Assembly (NCBI GenBank): GCA_902766215.1
Contig: CACXCV010000257.1
Location: 1-8,544, forward strand
DNA: 8,544 bases
Direction: 5' to 3'
Source of the DNA: Oscillospiraceae bacterium
GTDB taxonomy: Bacteria; Bacillota; Clostridia; Oscillospirales; Oscillospiraceae
Positions within the stretch are counted from its first letter, which is position 1, and every line of letters starts with the position of its first letter. The notes under the pieces are model-generated. The model saw only the letters and a list, made by a program, of their open reading frames with translations, searched no databases and was not told the origin of the DNA. Positions 1-7,523 of the stretch are shown in pieces. A program made the position numbers and the translations under genes.

Positions 1-1527
<1,527 letters not shown>

Positions 1528-1543
1528 AATCGGTCTCCTTTCG

Positions 1544-1629
1544 GGCGCGGAGTACCGCGCCGGGATCACTGGTATGGTTTCGCCCGGCCGGAGCCGGGCT
1601 GACTGCCGGAAACAGGGCGGGAAACCCGC
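1544..1629 (-). promoter_or_regulatory. secA 5' leader with three consecutive hairpins
   Basis: Reading the secA transcript 5' to 3', three perfect inverted repeats follow one another. The first is GCGGG/CCCGC with a 3-nt loop (1617-1629). The second is GCCCGGC/GCCGGGC with a 4-nt loop (1582-1599). The third is GGCGCGG/CCGCGCC with a 4-nt loop (1544-1561). The last stem ends 3 nt before the AAGGAGA ribosome binding site (1534-1540). None is followed by a U-run, so they are not obvious intrinsic terminators. Possible roles are mRNA stability, translational control of secA, or protein binding; the sequence alone does not decide. No leader ORF with an ATG is present, so there is no evident SecM-like arrest peptide. 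Confidence 0.5.
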
Positions 1630-1638
1630 TATGGACGC

Positions 1639-1667
1639 ATTATAACATATCCCGGCAGGGAAAGAAA
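1639..1667 (-). promoter_or_regulatory. Probable sigma-A promoter for secA, extended -10
   Basis: On the minus strand the -10 is a perfect TATAAT (1644 to 1639) preceded by TGT (1647 to 1645), which makes the extended -10 TGTTATAAT. The -35 at 17-nt spacing is only TTTCTT (1667 to 1662), a weak match, so the promoter would rely on the extended -10. Transcription would begin near 1632 and give a leader of about 105 nt. Confidence 0.6.
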
Positions 1668-1668
1668 C

Positions 1669-1690
1669 ACAGAATCATGAACGATTCTGT
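1669..1690. promoter_or_regulatory. 22-bp dyad, possible operator upstream of secA
   Basis: Perfect 8-bp arms ACAGAATC (1669-1676) and GATTCTGT (1683-1690) flank a 6-nt centre. The site lies immediately upstream of the secA -35 position and about 60 bp upstream of the gdpP -35, in an intergenic segment with no coding constraint. The geometry fits a dimeric repressor or activator site. I do not recognise it as a known box. As RNA it could form a weak hairpin, but with only 3 GC pairs out of 8 it is a poor terminator in either direction. Confidence 0.4.
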
Positions 1691-1751
1691 AATTTTGCCC
1701 GCCGGAAAAGCGTATTGGCCGGCCGGGACGATATAATATTGTGAGAATCCC

Positions 1752-1780
1752 TTGCGGGCGGGGAAAACTTCTGATATAAT
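1752..1780 (+). promoter_or_regulatory. Sigma-A promoter for the gdpP-rplI-dnaB-tilS-hpt-ftsH unit
   Basis: The -35 TTGCGG (1752-1757) and a perfect -10 TATAAT (1775-1780) are separated by exactly 17 nt. A TGA just before the -10 (1772-1774) makes it an extended -10. Transcription should start near 1787, leaving a leader of about 44 nt before gdpP. No terminator or competing strong promoter is seen between the downstream genes, so this is the likely main promoter of the whole rightward run. Confidence 0.75.
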
Positions 1781-1812
1781 GATACAATCCAAAGCTATCG
1801 CTGAATGCCGCC

Positions 1813-1834
1813 GGAGAGGGGTATGCAACAATGA
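1813..1834 (+). other. gdpP ribosome binding site and three-codon upstream ORF (M-Q-Q)
   Basis: A purine tract GGAGAGGGG (1813-1821) precedes two ATG codons. The first ATG (1823-1825) lies 6 nt after GGAG and opens ATG-CAA-CAA-TGA. The TGA of that mini-ORF (1832-1834) overlaps the gdpP ATG (1831-1833) as ATGA. The gdpP ATG sits 11-14 nt from the Shine-Dalgarno core, longer than usual. Either ribosomes start directly at gdpP, or they start on the mini-ORF and reinitiate. Both are possible from sequence. Confidence 0.35.
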
Positions 1835-3816
1835 ACAAGCAACTTTCGCGCCTGCTGCTGTCCCACAGCTGGGCCTATTTTGTTGCGCTGGCGCTGTGCA
1901 TCCTGGCAGCGGCACTGCTGGGGCAATATTGGCTGGCTGCCGGCGAGGCGCTGCTGACGGTGCTGCTGGCCGTGCTGAATCTGCTCAACCTGCGCCGCCG
2001 CCGCCGCGCGATCCTTCAGTTCATCGAGCATGCCGCCGCCCAGGGGCAGACCATGGCCGGCGACGTGCGCAGCATGCCCCTGCCCATGGCGGTGCTGCAG
2101 GCGGACACCGGCGACGTGGTCTGGGGCAACAGCCTGTTTATCCAGCTGACCGGCGGCCGCGAGCAGCTGTATGACATCCACCTGCACGAGATTTTTCCGG
2201 AGTTTGACCTGGCCTGGCTGGAAGAGGGCAAGAGCCGCTATCCCCGCGAGTTTCTGGTGGACGGGCGGCGCTACCGCGTCTATGGCAGCCTGATTGACAA
2301 CGAGGCGGGCGAGTCCACCGGCCTGGCGGCGCTGTACTGGGTGGACCAGACGGGCCTGCTCAATACCCGGGACGAATATCTGGCTTCGCGCCCGGTGGCG
2401 GCCATTCTGCTGGTGGACAACTATGAGGAGATGACCAACACCCTCTCCGACAGCGCCGTCAGCGCCATTGCCGCGCAGATTGACCAGAAGGTCACCGAGT
2501 GGGCCGGGCAGGTGCCCTGCCTGCTGCGCAAGCTGGAGCGCAACCGCTATCTGATGCTGATGGAAGAGCGCGACCTGCCCCGCCTGCGCGAGGGGAAGTT
2601 TGCCATTCTGGAAATGATTCACGAGGTGCGCAGCGAGCAGGGCGTCCCGGCGACGGTGTCGCTGGGTATCGGCCGCGACGGCGAGCACCTGAAGCAGTGC
2701 TATGAGTTTGCCACCGCGGGGCTGGAGATGTGCCTGTCCCGGGGCGGCGACCAGGCGGTCATCCGCGACCGCACTGACTTTACCTTTATCGGCGGGCGCA
2801 CCAAAGAGGGCGAACGCCGCACCACAATCAAGGCCCGCGTGATGGTCGGCTCGCTGACCGAGCTGATCAGCCGCTCGTCGTCGGTGTTCCTCATGGGGCA
2901 CCGCAACGCCGACCTGGACGCGCTGGGCGCGGCGGCGGGCATGATGGCCCTGTGCCGCAAGACCGGCAAGCGCGCGCGCATCGTCATGGATCCCGAGCAC
3001 AACATGTGCCAGAAGCTGCTGGAGCGGCTGCACCGCCTGCCTGAATATGAGCATGCGTTTCTCAGCCCGCAGGAAGCGGCGCAGCTGGTGGACAGCGAGA
3101 GCCTGGTCATTGTGGTGGACACCAACCGCCCCAGCCAGGTGGAGAGCCAGGCCCTGCTGGAGCGGGCCGGGCAGCTGGTGGTTATCGACCACCACCGGCG
3201 CGAGGCCGACTATATCGAGGGTTATGCCCTGCACCTGCACGAGCCATACGCCTCCTCGGCCTCCGAGCTGGTGACTGAGCTGCTGCAATATGGCGTGGAG
3301 ATGCGCGACATCCTCCCGCAGGAGGCGGGCGCGCTGCTGGCCGGCATCAGCCTGGACACCAAAAACTTTGCCGTCCGCACCGGCAGCCAGACCTTTGAGG
3401 CGGCGGCGTTCCTGCGCCGCGCGGGGGCCGACCCGTCCGAGATCAAAAAGCTGTTTCAAAACGACCTGCCCCACACCGTCGAGCGCTATGCCGTCATTCA
3501 GGCGGCCAAGCTTTATCGCGACAGCCTGGCTGTGGCGGCGGTGGACAGCCAGCTCGACCGGGTGGTGGCCTCGCAGGCGGCCGACGAGCTGCTGAACATC
3601 TCGGGCATCGAGACCAGCTTTGTGCTCTATCCCGACGCGCCCACCGGGCGGGTGATTATCTGCGCCCGCAGCCTCGGCGAGGTGAATGTGCAGCTGATCC
3701 TGGCAGAACTGGGCGGCGGCGGCAACGCGGCCGTGGCCGGCGGCCAGGTGGAGGGCACGCTGGAGGAGGTCCTCTGGCGGCTGATCGAGGCCATCGATCA
3801 CTATTTTGAGACATAA
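1831..3816 (+). CDS. gdpP: GdpP-type cyclic-di-AMP phosphodiesterase (661 aa, membrane-bound)
   Basis: Proteins of this family hydrolyse c-di-AMP to pApA and so tune potassium, osmotic and cell-wall homeostasis. The length and architecture match B. subtilis GdpP/YybT (about 660 aa). There are two membrane helices (about 15-31 and 34-53) followed by five arginines (55-59), a PAS-like region (about 84-150), and a degenerate GGDEF domain (about 188-315) that lacks the GGDEF motif, as is normal for GdpP. The DHH domain has MGHRNADLDALGAA (H357, D361, D363), VVDTNRP (D430), DHHRR (D453-H455) and SLDTKNF (D509). The DHHA1 domain is at about 580-655. All expected metal-binding residues of the DHH part are present, so activity is likely. 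One oddity is that the C-terminal GGGGH motif reads GGGGN (N632). rplI follows 18 nt downstream, and the gdpP-rplI-dnaB order is common in Bacillota. Confidence 0.95.
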   Translation: MNKQLSRLLLSHSWAYFVALALCILAAALLGQYWLAAGEALLTVLLAVLNLLNLRRRRRAILQFIEHAAAQGQTMAGDVRSMPLPMAVLQADTGDVVWGNSLFIQLTGGREQLYDIHLHEIFPEFDLAWLEEGKSRYPREFLVDGRRYRVYGSLIDNEAGESTGLAALYWVDQTGLLNTRDEYLASRPVAAILLVDNYEEMTNTLSDSAVSAIAAQIDQKVTEWAGQVPCLLRKLERNRYLMLMEERDLPRLREGKFAILEMIHEVRSEQGVPATVSLGIGRDGEHLKQCYEFATAGLEMCLSRGGDQAVIRDRTDFTFIGGRTKEGERRTTIKARVMVGSLTELISRSSSVFLMGHRNADLDALGAAAGMMALCRKTGKRARIVMDPEHNMCQKLLERLHRLPEYEHAFLSPQEAAQLVDSESLVIVVDTNRPSQVESQALLERAGQLVVIDHHRREADYIEGYALHLHEPYASSASELVTELLQYGVEMRDILPQEAGALLAGISLDTKNFAVRTGSQTFEAAAFLRRAGADPSEIKKLFQNDLPHTVERYAVIQAAKLYRDSLAVAAVDSQLDRVVASQAADELLNISGIETSFVLYPDAPTGRVIICARSLGEVNVQLILAELGGGGNAAVAGGQVEGTLEEVLWRLIEAIDHYFET

Positions 3817-3834
3817 CACAAGGAGGATATAACG

Positions 3835-4281
3835 ATGAAGGTGATTTTATTACAGGATGTCCGCGGCCAGGGCAAGCACGGCCAGCTGATTGAGGTTTCT
3901 GACGGCTATGCCCGCAACTTCCTGCTGCCCCGGGGCCTGGCCCAGACGGCCACGGCCGACAGCATCAACACCATGAAGATGAACGACAAGGCCAAGGCCG
4001 AGCAGATTGCCCGTGAAAAGGCCCGCGCCATGGAGATTGCCGAGCAGCTGAAGACCCTGACGGTGATTGTCAAGGCCAAGGGCGGCGGGACCGGCCGGCT
4101 GTTCGGCTCGGTCACCTCGGACGAGATTGCCAGGGCGCTGAAGGCGCAGACCGGCATTGACATCGACCGCCGGAAGATTGTGCAGGACGAGCCGATCAAA
4201 AACGTGGGCACCTATCACCTCAAGTGCAAGCTGGGCCACGAGATCAGCGGCACGATGACCGTGCAGGTGGAGGAGCTGTAA
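3835..4281 (+). CDS. rplI: 50S ribosomal protein L9 (bL9)
   Basis: bL9 binds 23S rRNA at the base of the L1 stalk and helps maintain reading frame. The 148-residue product has the usual length and layout. The N-terminal RNA-binding domain starts MKVILLQDVRGQGKHG and contains the family signature around VSDGYARNFLLPRGLA (residues about 21-37). A long connecting helix (about 42-75) is rich in Lys, Glu and Ala, and the C-terminal domain includes GRLFGSVTSDEIA. The start is fixed by AAGGAGG (3820-3826) with 8-nt spacing. Codons 5 and 6 are TTA-TTA, unlike the CTG habit of the neighbouring genes. No promoter is seen in the short gap after gdpP, so it is probably cotranscribed. dnaB begins 39 nt after its stop. 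Confidence 0.98.
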   Translation: MKVILLQDVRGQGKHGQLIEVSDGYARNFLLPRGLAQTATADSINTMKMNDKAKAEQIAREKARAMEIAEQLKTLTVIVKAKGGGTGRLFGSVTSDEIARALKAQTGIDIDRRKIVQDEPIKNVGTYHLKCKLGHEISGTMTVQVEEL

Positions 4282-4320
4282 GCACCCGCACAGAAAAAGC
4301 ATAGAAAGGAGGCGGCGGCG

Positions 4321-5652
4321 GTGGATGAGCTGCTGACCCATCAGGTACCCCAGGCGCTGGAGGCCGAGCAGAGCGTCCTCGGCGCCATGCTGATCGACAG
4401 CCGGTGTGTGCCGGATGTGATGGGGATGCTGACGGCCGAAGACTTTTATCTGGAGCAGAACCGCGAGATCTTTGAGGCCATTTTTGCCATGTTCAGCTTT
4501 TCCCAGCCCATCGACCCGGTGACGGTGATGGACAAGCTGAAGGAGCGCGGCTGCTTCCACGACAACACCCAGGCCTATCTGCTGCAGCTGATGGAGATTA
4601 CGCCCACGGCGGCGCACGTGCGGGACTATGCCCGCATCGTCAGCGAAAAGACCATCCTGCGCAAGCTGGATCAGGCGGCCAGCGACATCACCCAGACCGT
4701 CAGCGCCGGCGAGGGCACGGCAGAGGAAATTCTCGAGTCGGCCGAGCAGAAGATTTATGCCGTCCGCAAGGGGCAGTCCAGCCGCGACCTCGAGCACATC
4801 GGCGCGATTTTGCTGGATGTATACGAGCGGCTCAACGAGCTGGCCGAGCGCGGCGACGACATTCCCGGCCTGTCCACGGGCTTTCGCGACCTGGACAAGC
4901 AGCTGGCCGGCCTGAACAAGTCGGACCTGCTGATTATCGCCGGCCGACCCGGCATGGGCAAGACCGCCATGGCGCTCAACCTGGTGCTCAACGTGGCCCG
5001 CAAGGCCACCGACCGCTGCGTGGCCTTCTTCTCGCTGGAGATGTCCCGCGAGCAGCTGGCCATGCGCCTGCTATCCAGCGAGAGCTATGTGGACAACCGC
5101 AAGCTGCTCACCGGTCGCCTGGACGACGAGGAGTGGGGCAAGCTGGGCATCGCCTCCAGCGCGCTGAGCCAGATGGACATCCGCGTGGATGACAATCCGG
5201 CCATTACTGTGGCGGAGATGAACGCCAAGTGCCGGCGTATCGACAACCTGGGAATGGTTATAATAGACTATCTGCAGCTGATGAACGGCGGCGGCCGCCC
5301 CGGCGACAACCGCGTGACCATCATCAGCGACATTTCCCGCAGTATGAAAATCATGGCCAAGGAGCTGAACGTGCCGGTGATCTGCCTGAGCCAGCTCTCC
5401 CGCGCCAGCGAGAGCCGCACGGATAAGCGGCCCATGCTGTCAGACCTGCGCGAGTCCGGCGCCATCGAGCAGGACGCCGACGAGGTGATCTTCCTATACC
5501 GCGACGACTATTACAACGAGAACACTGACGAACCCAACGTGGCAGAGTTCATCGTGGCGAAAAACCGCCACGGCGAAACCGGCACCGTTAAGGTGCAGTG
5601 GCTGCCGCAGTATACCAGCTTCTCCGACCGGGAGTGGAAGCACAGTGAGTAA
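4321..5652 (+). CDS. dnaB: Replicative DNA helicase DnaB
   Basis: This is the hexameric 5'-3' helicase that unwinds the chromosome fork and recruits primase (called DnaC in Bacillus). The product is 443 aa, a normal length with no intein. The N-terminal domain (about 5-110, with PQALEAEQSVLGAML) leads through a linker to the RecA-like domain (about 175-443). That domain has Walker A GRPGMGKT (208-215), FFSLEMS, Walker B VIIDYLQLM (313-321, D316), LSQLSR, DLRESGAIEQDAD and AKNRHGETG (413-421), where K414 and R416 fall in the arginine-finger region. The start is GTG at 4321, with AGAAAGGAGG ending 8 nt upstream; no upstream ATG fits better. The Walker B isoleucines use two consecutive ATA codons, rare here. 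Its last 8 nt overlap tilS. Confidence 0.98.
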   Translation: MDELLTHQVPQALEAEQSVLGAMLIDSRCVPDVMGMLTAEDFYLEQNREIFEAIFAMFSFSQPIDPVTVMDKLKERGCFHDNTQAYLLQLMEITPTAAHVRDYARIVSEKTILRKLDQAASDITQTVSAGEGTAEEILESAEQKIYAVRKGQSSRDLEHIGAILLDVYERLNELAERGDDIPGLSTGFRDLDKQLAGLNKSDLLIIAGRPGMGKTAMALNLVLNVARKATDRCVAFFSLEMSREQLAMRLLSSESYVDNRKLLTGRLDDEEWGKLGIASSALSQMDIRVDDNPAITVAEMNAKCRRIDNLGMVIIDYLQLMNGGGRPGDNRVTIISDISRSMKIMAKELNVPVICLSQLSRASESRTDKRPMLSDLRESGAIEQDADEVIFLYRDDYYNENTDEPNVAEFIVAKNRHGETGTVKVQWLPQYTSFSDREWKHSE

Positions 5653-6982
5653 CGCGCTGGAGCCGGCCGTGCGGGCGGCCCTGTCCGCGCTGCCCCCCGG
5701 AGGGAGGATTGTCTGCGCTCTGTCCGGCGGAACCGACTCGGTGGCCATGACCCACTGCGTGATGACGGTGGGGGCTGCGATGGGCCTGCGGGTCGAGGCG
5801 GCGCACTTTAACCACCGGCTGCGCGGTGCGGCGTCTGACAGGGACGAGGCATTTGTCCGCGCTCTGTGCCGGGGCTGGTCGCTGCCGCTGGCGGTGGGAT
5901 ACGGATCGATTGACAGCCGGGGCGCCGGCGTGGAAGACGCGGCGCGGCGGGCGCGCTATGCCTTTCTGTTCGGCGCGGCAGGAGACGACTTCCTTGCCAC
6001 GGCGCACACCATGGACGACCAGGCCGAAACGGTGCTGCTGCAGCTGGTGCGCGGCACAGGTCTGCGCGGCCTGGGCGGCATGGCGCCGGTGCGCGGGCGG
6101 CTGCTGCGTCCCCTGCTGGGGCTGCGCCGGGCCGACACGGAGGGCTATCTCCGCGCCTACGGCCTGCCCCATACGGACGACGAAACCAACAGCGGCGACG
6201 CCTATCGCCGTAACCGCCTGCGGCACGCGGCGCTGCCGCTGCTGGCAGAGGAAAACCCGCGGATTGTGCCAGCCCTGGCCGACATGGCCGCGCGGCTGCG
6301 GCAGGACGAGGCGCTGCTGGCGCAGCTGACGGAGCAGGCGCTGGCACAGGCCCGGCAGGGCGCGGCGCTGGACTGCGCCGCCGCAAACGCGCTGCATCCG
6401 GCGCTGCGGGCGCGGGTGCTGCGGGCCTTTGCGCCGGTGGAGCTGACGGCGCGGCACACCCGGGCGCTGGAGGCGCTGATTGCAGGGCAGAGCGGCTCGG
6501 CTGCCGTGTCGCTGCCCGGCGGATGGACAGCGCGGCGGGCCTATGACCGGCTGTGGATGGACCCGGCGCGGGCGGAGACGTGGCAGCCGGCGGTGCTGTC
6601 GGTCCCTGGCGTGGCGGAGCTGCCCGGGTGGCGGATTGAATGCACAATTTGCACCTCGGAGGGCGAAACTTCACAAAATCGCTACACATTTTATTTCTCC
6701 CGTGATACAATAACGGGGCAACTGCGGCTGCGCCCGCGGCAGACCGGTGACACGCTGCGTCTGCCCGGCGGCAGCCGGACGCTCAAGCGCCTGATGATCG
6801 ACCGGAAGATCCCTGCCTGGGAGCGGGATGCGCTGCCGGTGCTGGAAGATAACGGCGGTGTACTGGCTGTGCCCGGCCTGGGCGCGCAGCAGGACCGGCT
6901 TGCCCCGGCGGGAGCGCCCGCGCTGCGGGTTGCATTCCTGTGGCAGGCCGAAGTGGATGGAGGGACCGCAAATGTACCCTGA
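5645..6982 (+). CDS. tilS: tRNA(Ile)-lysidine synthetase TilS
   Basis: TilS uses ATP and lysine to convert C34 of tRNA-Ile(CAU) to lysidine, so that it reads AUA rather than AUG. The 445-aa product shows the N-type PP-loop SGGTDS (27-32), HFNHRLRG (54-61), HTMDDQAET (121-129) followed by VLLQLVRGTGLRGLGGM, LRPLLGL, and DDETNSGDAYRRNRLRH (178-194). The C-terminal tRNA-binding domain contains LRLRPRQTGDTLRLPGG and KRLMIDRKIPAWERDALPVL. The GTG start overlaps the dnaB stop by 8 nt, with GGAG at 5631-5634, 10 nt upstream. Such overlap suggests translational coupling to dnaB. An AT-richer stretch near 6637-6718, at the start of the C-terminal domain, contains a promoter-like element. hpt overlaps its 3' end by 11 nt. 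Confidence 0.95.
   Translation: MSNALEPAVRAALSALPPGGRIVCALSGGTDSVAMTHCVMTVGAAMGLRVEAAHFNHRLRGAASDRDEAFVRALCRGWSLPLAVGYGSIDSRGAGVEDAARRARYAFLFGAAGDDFLATAHTMDDQAETVLLQLVRGTGLRGLGGMAPVRGRLLRPLLGLRRADTEGYLRAYGLPHTDDETNSGDAYRRNRLRHAALPLLAEENPRIVPALADMAARLRQDEALLAQLTEQALAQARQGAALDCAAANALHPALRARVLRAFAPVELTARHTRALEALIAGQSGSAAVSLPGGWTARRAYDRLWMDPARAETWQPAVLSVPGVAELPGWRIECTICTSEGETSQNRYTFYFSRDTITGQLRLRPRQTGDTLRLPGGSRTLKRLMIDRKIPAWERDALPVLEDNGGVLAVPGLGAQQDRLAPAGAPALRVAFLWQAEVDGGTANVP
6683..6711 (+). promoter_or_regulatory. Candidate internal promoter in tilS for hpt-ftsH
   Basis: Within an AT-richer island of tilS, TACACA (6683-6688, 4 of 6 to the -35 consensus) is followed after 17 nt by TACAAT (6706-6711). 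The preceding TGA makes it an extended -10, TGATACAAT, differing from the gdpP extended -10 TGATATAAT by one base. Transcription would start near 6718, about 254 nt before hpt. The coding sequence of the TilS C-terminal domain here looks normal, so the match may be chance. Confidence 0.35.
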
Positions 6983-7523
6983 GGATGTTGAAGCGCTGCT
7001 GACCGAGCAGCAGATTACCCGGCGGGTGGACGAGCTGGCACAGCAGCTGTTGGAGAAATATCACGACAAGAACCCCATGTTTGTCGGGATTCTGGGGAGC
7101 TGCTATGTGTTTATGGCCGACGTCATCCGCCGGTTTGCCGCGCCCTGCACGGTGGAGTTTCTGGCTGTGTCTCACTATGGGCCGGACCACGAGGGCGTGG
7201 TGCTGGCCAAGGATGTGGGCATGGCGCCCATGGGCCGTCACGTGGTGGTGCTTGAGGCGCTGCTGGACACCGGCCGGACGATGACCTTTGTCACCAACCT
7301 GCTGCAGCATCGCGGCGCGGCCTCTCTGGAGGTGTGCACGCTGTTGGATCAGCCGTCCCACCGGCAGGCGCCGATCGAGGCGGACTATGTGGGCTTTTCC
7401 ATCCCCGCGTGTATTCCCGTGGGCTATGGACTGGATAATCAGGACCGTTTCCGCAACCTGCCCTACATAGGGGCGTATCACCCGGAGACGGAGCAAACGC
7501 ACGGAACGGAAGTGAGCAATTGA
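6972..7523 (+). CDS. hpt: Hypoxanthine phosphoribosyltransferase family protein with altered active-site residues
   Basis: HPRT joins hypoxanthine or guanine to PRPP for purine salvage. The 183-residue product has family length and order: [12 protein letters not shown] (39-50), FLAVSHYG (63-70), the PRPP-loop region [14 protein letters not shown] (91-104) and DYVGFSIP...VGYGLD...RFRNLPYIG (138-167). Several usual residues are replaced: the LKG Lys is Gly42, the acidic pair ED is E95-A96, the purine-contacting Lys before PSRR is Gln127, and the Asp of IPD is Ala146. The catalytic-base Asp (D99), the second acidic-motif residue E95 and R161 remain. I infer reduced or altered activity. The ATG at 6972 has GGAGGG (6959-6964) 7 nt upstream; an in-frame upstream extension would read into tilS without a better start. 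It overlaps tilS by 11 nt and ftsH by 4 nt. The family call is firm; its enzymatic role is uncertain. Confidence 0.85.
   Translation: MYPEDVEALLTEQQITRRVDELAQQLLEKYHDKNPMFVGILGSCYVFMADVIRRFAAPCTVEFLAVSHYGPDHEGVVLAKDVGMAPMGRHVVVLEALLDTGRTMTFVTNLLQHRGAASLEVCTLLDQPSHRQAPIEADYVGFSIPACIPVGYGLDNQDRFRNLPYIGAYHPETEQTHGTEVSN
7508..7522 (+). promoter_or_regulatory. ftsH ribosome binding region and TTG start
   Basis: The ftsH frame has no ATG or GTG before its first membrane helix. TTG at 7520-7522 gives [14 protein letters not shown], a typical FtsH N-terminus, and overlaps the hpt stop as TTGA. The upstream GGAAGTGAG (7508-7516) is an imperfect Shine-Dalgarno tract close to the start. A GTG at 7513 is in another frame and ends at once at the hpt stop. 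Weak initiation plus overlap suggests ftsH translation depends on hpt translation. Confidence 0.6.

Larger units (their letters stand above)
1528..1830. other. Divergent secA/gdpP control region (303 bp, no gene)
   Basis: This is the only sizeable gap between genes. Its middle (about 1630-1800) is AT-richer than the flanking genes, while the secA-proximal 90 bp is very GC-rich and full of inverted repeats. It holds one promoter candidate for each direction, a 22-bp dyad between them, and a structured leader for secA, each listed separately. A further TATAAT at 1732-1737 has no -35 partner at acceptable spacing. I see no protein-coding ORF that looks real, no tRNA and no recognisable riboswitch. 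Confidence 0.85.

Noticed and set aside
1669..1690. The dyad read as an intrinsic terminator
   Set aside because: The stem has only 3 GC pairs of 8 and no uninterrupted T-run in either direction, and no gene ends here because both neighbours are transcribed away from it.
1732..1737. Second TATAAT in the divergent region on the plus strand
   Set aside because: No -35-like hexamer lies 16-18 nt upstream; the nearest TTGGCC is only 11 nt away. The promoter at 1752-1780 is much better.
1795..3819. 674-codon open frame on the minus strand covering all of gdpP
   Set aside because: It is the codon-register mirror of gdpP, open because gdpP uses no TTA, CTA or TCA codons. The product is low-complexity (rich in Gln, Ala, His, Arg), with no recognisable domain, and gdpP itself shows full family motifs.
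5588..6710. Overlapping minus-strand frames opposite tilS (289 and 300 codons)
   Set aside because: Their composition is dominated by Arg, Pro, Ala and Gln with no motifs. They lie opposite a clear TilS and have no promoter.
6828..6971. 48-codon in-frame upstream extension of hpt
   Set aside because: The extension lies inside tilS, has no HPRT homology or suitable ribosome site, and the ATG at 6972 has GGAGGG at ideal spacing and gives the normal family length.
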